Shown in pieces: positions 7,792-16,624 of a DNA stretch of 64,000 nucleotides (position 1 is the first letter of the stretch; each line of letters opens with the position of its first letter). The stretch comes from Eubacterium sp. 1001713B170207_170306_E7 (GTDB lineage Bacteria; Bacillota; Clostridia; Eubacteriales; Eubacteriaceae): the NCBI RefSeq assembly GCF_015547515.1, contig NZ_JADMVE010000007.1, forward strand, positions 62,001-126,000, in the 5' to 3' direction. Under the pieces are notes generated by a model, which made no database searches, had not been told where the DNA came from, and was given only the letters and a program-made list of their open reading frames with translations. Made by a program: the position numbers and the translations under genes.

Positions 7792-9726
7792 ATGAAACCC
7801 AGAAAAAGCCTGATTATTTTAACCACCAATGACCTGCACGGCGCGCTGGTAAGCAGCCCCGGGGTTATCGGTGCAGACTATACCGCAGCCCTTAAAAAAT
7901 ACTATAAGGATGCCCTTTTGCTGGATGCCGGCGATGCCATACAGGGCAGTGCGCTGGCAGCCCTGAGCAAGGGCAGAGATGTTATTACGCTGATGAACGC
8001 AGCCGGCTATGACGCCATGGCCGCCGGAAACCATGAATTTGGCTATGGCTTTGACACACTGGTCGCAAACGCGCGCCGCGCCGATTTTCCCATTCTTTCG
8101 GCCAACAGCTTTCGGGACAAAAAAACATTGCTGGCCGGAGAGGCTTACAGCCGCGGTCATAAAATCAACAATGGCGCCTATACTTTACTAAAAAGGCAGG
8201 GAATCACCATTGGTATCTTTGGCTTGACGACGCCGGAAACAGCCAACGGGGCAGGACAGGAAGAACCGAAGGAAATGCGGGGAATCCGTTTTAAAAGCCC
8301 TCTGCACATCAGCCGGGAGACCATTAAGAAATTAAAGGAGCTGGGCGCAGATATTATTATCTGTCTGGCCCATCTTGGAATAGACCCCGGCAGCGCGCCG
8401 GAGAACCAGAGCGTCGGGCTTGCTGAAGCCCTGGGAGAAAACAGCGGGCTTGACATCATCATCGACGGGCACAGCCACTCCGTATTTGAGGAAAAGAGGA
8501 TCAACGGCATTCTTTTACAGCAAAGCGGAAGCGGCGCCCAACGGATCGGGAAGATCACCATTGATCCCGAAACACATGAGACGAGCGGGGTCTTTTTAGA
8601 GGCGGAGACTGTCAGAAAAAGCTGCAGGCCAGACAAAAAGGTGGCCCGACTGGCAGACAGGCTGGTAAATGGCTACGCGGCCAAGCTGTCGCCTGTGGTG
8701 GCACAGATCCGGACAACCCTGTGGGGCGGTACAGTCAACGGGATCAATGAAGCCCGGATTGCCGAGACCAATCTGGGAGATGTGATAACCGACGCCATGG
8801 CAGACGCGGCCAGGGAACGCTTTAAAAACCAGATGACCGGCAGCTGTATTTTTGAAGCGGTGCCGGTCATTGCGCTGCACAACGGCGGCGGCATCCGTGC
8901 CAGCCTTCACCCGGGACAGATAACCGCCGGAGACTGCCTGGATGTGCTGCCCTTTGGCAACCGGATCTATTTCCGGGAGGCAACGCCAAAAATCCTGTAT
9001 CAGGCATTGGAAAATGGCGTGAGCCGCGTCAGGGGACAGAACCCGGAGACTGGCAGAATCATTGGAGCTGGCGGCGGCTTCCCCTAGATTTCCGGTATTC
9101 GCATGGTGTACAGTCCTGACCGGCCTGTGGGCAGGCGCGTATTGTCGGTAACGCCGGACGACGGACAGCCACTGGACCGGGAGGATCACAAAACGCCAGT
9201 GATTCTGGCCATTGACGAAGCAAAGATTAACGGCGGCGATGGCTACACCATGCTCATGAACCTTCCTGAGCTTGGCGACGCCGGTGTTCTGGAGGAGGTA
9301 TTCAGAGCTTATCTCACCAAAATGACAAAGGAAAAAGGCATAGTGGAGCGGTGGCCCTCCATCAGCCGCATTCGTACAGTGGGAGTATACGAGCCAAAGC
9401 CCTATGATGCGTCTGTCCACGTTACCCAAAACAATCGCCCGGCTCCGGGCCGACAGGTGGTCTGCTGCATTGATGGGACAGTCTCATTCCAGACCGTTCT
9501 GGGAAAAGACAGCACGCTGCGGCTGACAGGCCTTGTGGACGGACCGCACACCATTGGCGTAGAGGGCAGTGAGGTGCTGGTTAATAATTACAGCGGCGCC
9601 GGCCTGTTGGAAGGCGGAACAGCAGTCAGCGTCAGCATCAGTGAAAAGCTCGAAAACCAGAAAGAGCTGTGCAAAATGCGCAGAAGAACCGCGAAAAATC
9701 TAGAAAGTACACGGACACGGCGTTAA
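7792..9726 (+). pseudogene. 5'-nucleotidase / 2',3'-cyclic phosphodiesterase family gene interrupted by an in-frame TAG
   Basis: Both halves (7792-9087 and the frame continuing to 9726) lie in one frame and together give about 644 codons. The first part is the metallophosphatase domain: TTNDLHG near residue 11, DAGDAIQGS, GNHEFGYG near 80, HLGID, and DGHSHS near 226. The second is the 5'-nucleotidase C-terminal domain with NGGGIRAS before the stop and GDGYTM after it. The stop stands in GGGFP-TAG-ISG, where relatives have Gln, so one C-to-T change in CAG explains it. No signal peptide or wall anchor is seen, unlike most secreted members. It may be a recent pseudogene, a sequencing error, or read through by a suppressor. 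AGGAAAG precedes ATG 7792. Confidence 0.85.
9085..9087 (+). other. in-frame amber codon inside the 5'-nucleotidase gene
   Basis: CCC-TAG-ATT: the frame is open on both sides and the domain continues without loss. The position corresponds to the conserved Gln of the GxFPQxSG motif. Confidence 0.85.
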
Positions 9727-9902
9727 AAGAAACAACCAGAGCTCTTTTCTTAAATAAAAGAAAGAAGTTCTTTAGATATAAAAGTTGATACCGTTATCTA
9801 TGCAGTTATTTTGGGCAGAAAGGTTGAAAAAATCAGATATTAACGTTAAGATGGAAATAGAACGAAAAAGTTGGTTATTAATGCTGAAAGGAAATCAATA
9901 AA

Positions 9903-12350
9903 ATGGCAATTACAAATAAAAATACAAAGCATCAAGTAAAGACAAAGGACGCCTTTAAAAAGGCCTTCATAAAAAAAGTAGAAGAAGTCTCCGGCGAAGA
10001 CTTCAGCGAGTCCACCACCAGAAACCAGTACGAAGCGCTGGCAGAGCTGGTGATGGAAGAAATCACAGCCGAGTGGGCTGTAAACAACAGCCGCCTGCAC
10101 AAAATGGAGGAAAAACAGATCTACTTTTTCTCCATCGAGTTTCTGATTGGCCGTCTGCTGAAAGCCTACGTCAATAATCTGGGCTGGGATAACATGGTCG
10201 AGGAAACTCTGGACGAGCTGGGCGTTGATTACGAAGCCCTACAGGCCGAGGAGCATGACCCGGCGCTGGGCAACGGCGGCCTTGGCCGTTTAATGGCCTG
10301 TTTCCTGGACTCTACGGCAGCGCTTGGCTTCCCGGGCCACGGCAATGGCATCCGCTATAAATACGGTCTTTTCGAACAGAAAATCATTAACAATGAGCAG
10401 GTAGAGGTGGCGGATATCTGGCTCAAAAATGGCTATCCTTTTGAAATTGTAAAACCGGACAAGGCCGTTGTGGTTAAATACAACGGGGATGTGCGCGCAG
10501 AGGAAGTAAACGGAAAGATGCAGTTTATCCATGAAAATTACGATCCGGTTCTGGCAGTTCCCTATGATATTCCAGTAAAGGGCTACCGGAACGATACGGT
10601 CAATTCACTGCGCCTATGGAGTGCCAAACCTGTGGAAGACTTTGACCTGTCTACCTTTAATCAGGGGCATTTTCTCAAAGCCATGCAGCGTAAATCAGAG
10701 GCGGAATCCATCAGCCAGATCCTGTACCCAAGCGACCACGGCTTCGAGGGCAAGCTGCTGCGCCTGAAGCAGGAATACTTTTTTGTGTGCGCAGGCCTCA
10801 AGCGGATCGTACGCCGTTATAAAAAACACAATCACGGCTCAATGGACGGCTTCCCGGATAAAATCTGTATCCATATTAACGACACACACCCGGCGCTCTG
10901 TGTGCCGGAGCTCATGCGGATTTTAGTGGACGAGGAAGGCTATGACTGGGATGTTGCCTGGAATATGACCATCAAATCCATCAGCTTTACCAACCATACC
11001 GTGCTGCCCGAAGCGCTGGAAAAATGGCCCATCGACATGGTGCAGAAGCTGCTGCCCCGTGTTTACCAGATCATCGAAGAAATCAACCGCCGTTTTATTA
11101 ACGATATGAACTGGTTCTATCCAGATCAGGTAGACCGCAACTACAGCATGGCGATCTTAAAGGACGGACAGGTTCACATGGCACATCTGGCCATCATTGG
11201 CAGCCATTCTGTCAACGGTGTGGCAGAGCTGCACAGCAAGATCCTGCGCGAGGAAACCTTCAAAGATTTTTACGCCGTGTTCCCGGAACGCTTTACCTCG
11301 GTCACAAATGGCGTAACCCAGCGCCGGTTTATGATGGGCAGCAACCCGGGCCTCAAGACACTGCTGGATGATACCATTGGTACAGACTGGAAAAAGCCGG
11401 GTAATATGTGCAGTCTGGAGGCGCTTCTGCCCTACGCAGAGGACGCGGCCTTCTGTCAGAAGCTGGGAGACATCAAGCACGCCAACAAGGAACGTCTGGC
11501 GAAATATATCAAGGAAACCCAGGGCATTATCCTGAATCCAGATTCCATTTTCGACGTACAGGTCAAGCGTATCCATGAATACAAACGCCAGCTGTTAAAC
11601 ATTCTGCACGTTATTCTGACCTACAACCAGCTGCGCTCTAATCCGAATGCCGATATGGTGCCCAAAACCTATATATTTGCGGGTAAGGCAGCGCCATCCT
11701 ATGTGTATGCGAAGGAAGTTATCCGCCTGATCAACGTGGTTGCAGACCGTGTCAATAACGACCCGCTGGTCAAGGACAAGCTCAAGGTGGTTTTTGTACC
11801 AAACTTTAACGTATCCGTTGCCGAAATTATTTATCCGGCTGCCGAAATTTCAGAACAGATCTCAACCGCCGGTAAAGAAGCCTCCGGTACCGGTAATATG
11901 AAATTCATGATGAACGGCGCGCTGACGCTGGGTACCATGGACGGCGCCAATGTCGAAATCGCCGAGGCAGTGGGAATGGACAATATCTTTACCTTTGGTT
12001 TGTCCGATACAGAAGTGTACAATTACAATACCCACGGCGGCTACCGCTCATTGGAAGTTTACGAGTCCGATTCACGCCTGCAGGAGATCCTCGGACAGCT
12101 GATCAATGGCTTCTTTGGCGAAAGCGCGGGCTTCCAGATGATTTATGACTCACTGCTGCTTCATAACGACACCTACTTTGTTCTGAAAGATTTTGCCCCT
12201 TATGTCGATATCCAGGACATTGCCAGCAATGTCTATAGAGACCAGAAGCAATGGCAGAAAATGTCCACCATCAATATTGCCCACTCCGGTATTTTCTCAA
12301 GCGACCGATCCATCGAGGATTATGAAAAACGGGTTTGGAAAGTTAAATAA
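9903..12350 (+). CDS. glgP: glycogen/alpha-glucan phosphorylase
   Basis: Product of 815 residues, the usual length for GT35 phosphorylases. It releases glucose-1-phosphate from alpha-1,4-glucans in the cytoplasm. Clear landmarks are LGNGGLGRLMACFLDS near residue 120, the KRIHEYKRQLLN segment near 555, and the pyridoxal-phosphate loop EASGTGNMKFMMNGALT with Lys near 667. The ATG follows GAAAGGAAATC. No glycogen synthase or debranching genes are adjacent, so glycogen synthesis genes, if present, lie elsewhere. A terminator follows directly. Confidence 0.96.
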   Translation: MAITNKNTKHQVKTKDAFKKAFIKKVEEVSGEDFSESTTRNQYEALAELVMEEITAEWAVNNSRLHKMEEKQIYFFSIEFLIGRLLKAYVNNLGWDNMVEETLDELGVDYEALQAEEHDPALGNGGLGRLMACFLDSTAALGFPGHGNGIRYKYGLFEQKIINNEQVEVADIWLKNGYPFEIVKPDKAVVVKYNGDVRAEEVNGKMQFIHENYDPVLAVPYDIPVKGYRNDTVNSLRLWSAKPVEDFDLSTFNQGHFLKAMQRKSEAESISQILYPSDHGFEGKLLRLKQEYFFVCAGLKRIVRRYKKHNHGSMDGFPDKICIHINDTHPALCVPELMRILVDEEGYDWDVAWNMTIKSISFTNHTVLPEALEKWPIDMVQKLLPRVYQIIEEINRRFINDMNWFYPDQVDRNYSMAILKDGQVHMAHLAIIGSHSVNGVAELHSKILREETFKDFYAVFPERFTSVTNGVTQRRFMMGSNPGLKTLLDDTIGTDWKKPGNMCSLEALLPYAEDAAFCQKLGDIKHANKERLAKYIKETQGIILNPDSIFDVQVKRIHEYKRQLLNILHVILTYNQLRSNPNADMVPKTYIFAGKAAPSYVYAKEVIRLINVVADRVNNDPLVKDKLKVVFVPNFNVSVAEIIYPAAEISEQISTAGKEASGTGNMKFMMNGALTLGTMDGANVEIAEAVGMDNIFTFGLSDTEVYNYNTHGGYRSLEVYESDSRLQEILGQLINGFFGESAGFQMIYDSLLLHNDTYFVLKDFAPYVDIQDIASNVYRDQKQWQKMSTINIAHSGIFSSDRSIEDYEKRVWKVK

Positions 12351-12355
12351 ATATT

Positions 12356-12401
12356 AAAAAGCTGCCGTATCCGCACACAGGTGCTGATCGGCAGCTTTTT
12401 T
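12356..12401 (+). terminator. Rho-independent terminator
   Basis: AAAAAGCTGCCG / CGGCAGCTTTTTT stem after glgP. Confidence 0.9.
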
Positions 12402-12520
12402 CGATTACGGTGAGAGCCCTTACCGTTGCCGCAGGATAAATCTTGACAAAAATTTGAAAAATGCCCGGTCAAAATCAGGTTATAATAGAGCTAAAAGAAT
12501 GATTTATAAAGGAGTCCATC

Positions 12521-13345
12521 ATGAAGAAAATATTTCCGGAACGTTTTAACAATCAGGTCATTGTGCTGACAGGCGCGGCGCGGGGCATTGGCAGGGCGAC
12601 AGCCATAAGAGCGGCCAAAGAAGGCGCGAAGCTGGTTCTGGCAGACCGTCTTGAAAGAGAAGGCAGTGAAGTGCTGGCCGCCATAAAGGCAGACGGCGGC
12701 GAAGCGGTTTTTCTTTGTCTGGATTTATCGGTCGAAGAAAATGCGCAGAAAATGGTAAATGAAGCCGTGAGAATCTATGGTCAGATCAATATCGCCATCA
12801 ACAATGCCGGCGTGATGGGGAATCCAGACCCTGTGCACGCGCTCACAAAGCAACAGATGGATTACACCATGGCCAATAATTTCTATTCCGTTTTTTACAG
12901 CTGTAAATACGAGCTTCAACAGTTCATGAGACAGGGAAAGGGCGGCGCGATTGTTAATAACGCCTCCATCGCTGGCCTGACCGGTTTACCGGGAAACCCG
13001 GCCTATGTGGCATCCAAACACGCAGTCAATGGATTGACCAAAAATCTGGCGTTGGATTATGCCGGCTTCGGTATCCGCGTCAATTCCGTCAATCCAGCAG
13101 GGACGGATACGCCGATGGTAAAGGAAGCCTATGAATTTGTCATACAAAAACAGAAAGAAGCCCAGGCAAGCGGCGCCTCGGAGCAAGATAGCCAGTCTAT
13201 GGCAGGCCAGAAAACCGAATCCATGCTCAGGCGTGAAGCGCTGGCAGAAGAACAGGCCGCCTCCATTCTGTTTTTAGCGTCCGACGACGCAAGCCATATG
13301 ACCGGGGAAATTGTCGCCACTGATGGCGGCTGGACATCATTTTAA
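12521..13345 (+). CDS. SDR family oxidoreductase
   Basis: Product of 274 residues with a classical short-chain dehydrogenase layout: TGAARGIG (residues 17-24) for the dinucleotide, NNAGVMG near 92, a Ser in NNASIAG near 150, and YVASK near 166 (Tyr/Lys of the catalytic set). An Asp after the second strand (LVLADR) favours NAD over NADP. The substrate is not evident. An insert of about 25 residues before the C terminus (rich in Gln, Ala and Ser) is longer than in the most compact SDRs. AAGGAG precedes the ATG, and a TATAAT stands at 12481-12486. It is a single-gene unit. Confidence 0.9.
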   Translation: MKKIFPERFNNQVIVLTGAARGIGRATAIRAAKEGAKLVLADRLEREGSEVLAAIKADGGEAVFLCLDLSVEENAQKMVNEAVRIYGQINIAINNAGVMGNPDPVHALTKQQMDYTMANNFYSVFYSCKYELQQFMRQGKGGAIVNNASIAGLTGLPGNPAYVASKHAVNGLTKNLALDYAGFGIRVNSVNPAGTDTPMVKEAYEFVIQKQKEAQASGASEQDSQSMAGQKTESMLRREALAEEQAASILFLASDDASHMTGEIVATDGGWTSF

Positions 13346-13554
13346 GCCCATCACCAACGAAATTTTCAGAGACTGTCGGCTACGGCGGTCTCTTTTAGTC
13401 TGAAAAGCAGGAAAGCGTTAAAATCCACGATAATGTAAACCGCCAAAAGTCGTGACGAAAGGTGTTTTTTATGTTGGACTGAAATGATATAATATAACCA
13501 ATACTTTAAAACAGACAGTGCCCTGGAAAACACTGCCGGAAAAGGAAAAAGAAG

Positions 13555-14361
13555 ATGAAACAGGATGCCGTGGAGCTGACGCGCATGATTATGCGAAAGC
13601 ATTACGAACGAGATCTGGATTTTGTGATTGAGCAGATGGCAGAAGATATTATGTGGATCGGTCCGCTTAAAAGCCAGTTTATTAACGGTTTGGATAACTT
13701 TAAAAAAATACTGGAGATTGAACAGGGGATTCCTTTTCAGATCAAAGACGACGTTTATGAGCTTGTTGGGGAAAGTGAAGACGGCTGCGTTGTCAGCGGG
13801 AAGTACACTGTCTATAACGAAGGTGTCCAAAATTATACCATGCTGGCCGAACAGCGCTGCACCTTTGTGTACCGCAGGCAGGAGGGCAGACTGCGGGCCA
13901 TCCATATCCATGTATCCAATACTGCCGATAATCTGCTGAGCGACGATGAAAAATACTTTCCCTTTAAAGCAGGACACGAGAATTACGAGTATATGCAGAA
14001 ATTGATTCAGGAAAAAATCGGCAAAGAAAAAAAGGTCTGCTTTACCGGGCTGAATAAAGAAGAGTATTTTGTGGATATCAACCAGATCATCTACATCGAA
14101 GCCGGGCACCGTAAAAGTAAACTGCAATGTGTGGACAAAGCCATCAATATCCGGGTGCCCATCGGCGAAATTGAAGCAGAGCTGCCAGAGCAGTTTATCA
14201 GGATCCACCGCAGCTATATCATTAATCTGGATTATGTGTTAAACGTGCAGTACCGCGAAATAAATATGTACGATGGCAGCGCTCTGCCGGTCCCCGAAAA
14301 GCGCTACCCTGAAGTACTTAAGATTATACGGGAGTATCATGAGCATCGGGCATACATATAA
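13555..14361 (+). CDS. one-component regulator: NTF2/SnoaL-like domain plus LytTR DNA-binding domain
   Basis: Product of 268 residues. Residues 1-125 look like an NTF2/SnoaL-like alpha+beta cone fold (an N-terminal helix followed by FVIEQMAEDIMWIGP and later strands), a fold that often binds small molecules. Residues ~155-260 form a LytTR domain with EEYFVDINQIIYIEA and FIRIHRSYIIN. No receiver domain is present, so it is not a classical two-component regulator. The two parts together suggest a cytoplasmic sensor that acts directly on DNA. Targets are unknown; the flanking SDR and its own promoter are the first candidates. A TATAAT stands at 13488-13493 and a terminator follows. Confidence 0.85.
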   Translation: MKQDAVELTRMIMRKHYERDLDFVIEQMAEDIMWIGPLKSQFINGLDNFKKILEIEQGIPFQIKDDVYELVGESEDGCVVSGKYTVYNEGVQNYTMLAEQRCTFVYRRQEGRLRAIHIHVSNTADNLLSDDEKYFPFKAGHENYEYMQKLIQEKIGKEKKVCFTGLNKEEYFVDINQIIYIEAGHRKSKLQCVDKAINIRVPIGEIEAELPEQFIRIHRSYIINLDYVLNVQYREINMYDGSALPVPEKRYPEVLKIIREYHEHRAYI

Positions 14362-14390
14362 AAACAGATGAGTAAAACACGAGTTTAAAT

Positions 14391-14434
14391 AAAAAGCATG
14401 GCGCATAGTTCCTTACTATGTGCCATGCTTTTTA
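14391..14434 (+). terminator. terminator hairpin that shares its core with a hairpin beyond the recombinase gene
   Basis: AAAAAGCATGGC / GCCATGCTTTTT arms enclose the 17-bp core at 14404-14420 (CATAGTTCCTTACTATG). The same core occurs in reverse orientation at 15528-15544. Confidence 0.9.
14404..14420 (+). repeat. 17-bp inverted repeat, left copy
   Basis: CATAGTTCCTTACTATG, itself a palindrome with 6-bp arms and a 5-bp centre. Its exact reverse complement lies at 15528-15544 on the far side of the tyrosine recombinase gene. Weaker similarity continues on both sides over about 39 bp. Confidence 0.9.
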
Positions 14435-14518
14435 TTTAGTTTTATTATAGCATGAAAAGGAATTAAATGCTAGCATAAAATGAAATATAACAAATTTAAT
14501 AAAATTAAGGAGTTCAAG

Positions 14519-15532
14519 ATGAAAAGAATAAAAAAATTTATAAATTTTTTCGTAGGGACGGTAACAATGAACACATTATTTGACAAATGGTTAAAAAGCA
14601 AAAGGTATTTAAAGGCACAGACAAAAAGAACCTATGAACAATTAATAAATGGATATTTGCGTCCGGCATTTGGTGAGATGCCAGCTAAGGCCGTTTCAGA
14701 TGAAGCAGTTCAATTACTTATTAATAATATACAAAAGGAACTCAGCCCAAAAACCGTTCATGAGATTCACCGCTGTTTGCGGGCTGTGTTTGAACTGGCA
14801 ATAGAAAATAAAACGTTAGAAAAAAACCCCTGCGAAAAAATCATTTTACCTCAAAAAGAAAAGGCGAAGGCAAAAGCGTTAAGTGTAGAGGAACAGGAAA
14901 AATTAGAGAATGCTTTAGGCCAAAGCTCGAACTCATTGGATATTGCCATATTGCTGGCTTTGAATTTAGGTTTGCGGTTATCTGAGGTGATAGCGCTACG
15001 TTGGCAGGATATACATTTTTATGACAATGTAGTAATTATTAAGCATAGTATGGAGCGTACATCAACAGGAGAAGGGAATAAGACAGTCGCTCATCTGGGA
15101 ACACCAAAAACGCAGAATAGCCAGAGAAAAATTCCTTTGGAATCCAATTTTTCTAAATGTTTGCAAGAGTATTTTCAGAAGCGGACAACAGCGCAAAAAA
15201 AGGCTGAAGCCTTTGTGGTCGGGAAAAAGGATGGAAATTGCTATCATGGACGAACCATTCAGCGGCATTTTAAAAAAAGATTAAAACAGCTTATGATTTC
15301 TGACGAATATACCTTTCATTCATTGAGACATAGCTTTGCAACACGCGCTATGGAAAGCGGTGTTGCGGTAAAAGTTATCAGTGCTCTGTTAGGCCACAGT
15401 AGGACGGCCACAACAACGGATATTTATCTGCATTTAAGCGAGTCATTTATTCGCCAGGAGATGATGAAAATGAAAAATTTTAAAGCGAAAAAAGGGCGAT
15501 CAAAAAGAATGAGGGCAGAGCACGCCGCATAG
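14519..15532 (+). CDS. tyrosine recombinase / phage-type integrase
   Basis: Product of 337 residues. An N-terminal SAM-like core-binding domain (TLFDKWLKSKRYLKAQTKRTY region, residues ~17-100) is followed by the catalytic domain: Arg in LGLRLSEVIALRW, HSLRH, LGHS and the Tyr in TDIYLHL, the full R-HxxR-H-Y set. Start ATG 14519 has AAGGAG 6 bp upstream; an earlier in-frame ATG at 14480 lacks a ribosome site. The gene is clearly more AT-rich than its neighbours, which points to transfer. Its stop codon lies inside the right 17-bp inverted repeat. The basic C-terminal tail is longer than usual. Confidence 0.93.
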   Translation: MKRIKKFINFFVGTVTMNTLFDKWLKSKRYLKAQTKRTYEQLINGYLRPAFGEMPAKAVSDEAVQLLINNIQKELSPKTVHEIHRCLRAVFELAIENKTLEKNPCEKIILPQKEKAKAKALSVEEQEKLENALGQSSNSLDIAILLALNLGLRLSEVIALRWQDIHFYDNVVIIKHSMERTSTGEGNKTVAHLGTPKTQNSQRKIPLESNFSKCLQEYFQKRTTAQKKAEAFVVGKKDGNCYHGRTIQRHFKKRLKQLMISDEYTFHSLRHSFATRAMESGVAVKVISALLGHSRTATTTDIYLHLSESFIRQEMMKMKNFKAKKGRSKRMRAEHAA

Positions 15533-15544
15533 TAAGGAACTATG
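15528..15544 (+). repeat. 17-bp inverted repeat, right copy, overlapping the recombinase stop codon
   Basis: CATAGTAAGGAACTATG, the exact reverse complement of 14404-14420. Here the arms extend to 10 bp (GCCGCATAGT / ACTATGCGGC) around a 5-bp AAGGA centre, a geometry resembling a recombinase core site or a terminator stem. No clean T run follows. Confidence 0.9.
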
Positions 15545-15939
15545 CGGCACTTTTCAGATAAATAAATACCCGTTGTCAAAAAAATATAAATGACCAAAGG
15601 GATCGTAAAGGAACGTTCAAGAATTGATCTGATGATTTCATTCGAGAATTGTTCAAATGTGCTGAAAAAGAAGGCCAGACCTTCTTGTGACAGCGCATGC
15701 CCTGTGCAGTCTATTCCCGGCATAGCCTATTTCCAGCTAGCCGGTGATATAGAATCTCTCTATTTCTTGCACAGCTTGAAATACGGAGTCTCTTTTTCTA
15801 CCTTCAGGCGGTATCCGTGCCAATTGATACCGCCTATATCTACCTGTTCAAAATTAAGAATATTTCCCGCAGGGGACCATATATGGACCTGCTTTTAGAC
15901 AAGTGATCGCTTGCCTGAAAGCAGGTCTTTTTTGTTAGT
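15533..15939 (+). other. 407-bp non-coding stretch between recombinase and zinc-ribbon gene
   Basis: Short frames exist on both strands, but none has a recognisable protein or a ribosome site I trust. Two structures stand out: a hairpin GGCGGTATC / GATACCGCC at 15808-15836 and the terminator at 15886-15932. The stretch could be a decayed gene or an RNA ending at that terminator. Confidence 0.5.
15886..15932 (+). terminator. Rho-independent terminator
   Basis: GACCTGCTTTTAG...CTGAAAGCAGGTC arms (imperfect, 13 bp) with an inner CAAG/CTTG, then a T run. No gene ends just upstream, which hints at an upstream RNA. It lies directly before the gene at 15958. Confidence 0.85.
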
Positions 15940-15957
15940 ATGTCAAAGAGGAGAATG

Positions 15958-16500
15958 AAAATGGGTTATGCCGCAGTGATACAACGCTTAAAAAAGGAAA
16001 ATCTGGAACAATACATCAAGGACCGCCCCGATCAGTTCGAGGCCGTAGATACCGGTTATCTTGTGGAAGAAGGTAAAATATTGGTGGTTGAGCTGATCTA
16101 CCACGGTCATAATGAGCAGGTCTGCCGCCATTGCCAGAGCCCGCTGAAGCAGAAAACCATGCGCCTGAAGGAAAAGGGTGGTAAGACCTATGTGGTCAAT
16201 GGCCTGTCAAAAGAAATCGAAGATGGTGAAGGGCGGGTTTACGTACTCTGGGTGTGCAGCTGTGAGTGCGAGCGCTGTGCCAGACGCCAGCGGGTGCTTC
16301 CCGTCTTTGCAGGGCGCTGGATGCGCCACAGCCTGTTTACCGTGTCCTGCACTCTTTTACACCTGTTTGAAAACGATGAACTGGATGAAAAACCCCTGAA
16401 ATCCCGGCGTGGACGCCCAGTTCTCACCATGCCCTTTTACGGTGAACTAAGCACCGTCTACCGCTGGCGTCAAAAAATAAAAATAATTTTCGATTCATAA
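15958..16500 (+). CDS. zinc-ribbon protein of unknown function
   Basis: About 180 residues from ATG 15958 (an earlier in-frame start at 15940 is also possible; AGAGGAG at 15946-15952 lies between them and favours 15958). Cys pairs QVCRHCQSP near residue 48 and the CSCECERCARR cluster near 100 suggest a zinc ribbon. The C-terminal part is basic (KSRRGRP) with a possible helix-turn-helix (ELSTVYRWRQKI). This pattern resembles DNA-binding halves of some transposase-like or mobile-element proteins, but I do not recognise a family with confidence. It sits between the recombinase and phage-like genes. Confidence 0.6.
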   Translation, partial: KMGYAAVIQRLKKENLEQYIKDRPDQFEAVDTGYLVEEGKILVVELIYHGHNEQVCRHCQSPLKQKTMRLKEKGGKTYVVNGLSKEIEDGEGRVYVLWVCSCECERCARRQRVLPVFAGRWMRHSLFTVSCTLLHLFENDELDEKPLKSRRGRPVLTMPFYGELSTVYRWRQKIKIIFDS

Positions 16501-16624
16501 TAATAAAAAACACGTTTGCGCGTCTGTTAAAATCCTAATATCCTGTATTATAGAACCATCAGCAGAAGCCAGCACAAAGTGCTTTTGCTGAAATAAAACC
16601 ATTATATTTTACAGGAGGTTTACG

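Noticed and set aside
9085-9087. TAG as a pyrrolysine codon
   Set aside because: Not in a methylamine methyltransferase context, no pyl genes seen, and a single change from a conserved Gln codon explains it.
13366-14208. 280-codon minus-strand frame opposite the LytTR regulator
   Set aside because: The plus strand encodes a clear LytTR domain; the minus product is Phe/His-rich with no domain.
15590-15898. 102-codon frame after the recombinase
   Set aside because: No ribosome site, no recognisable sequence and it runs into a terminator hairpin.
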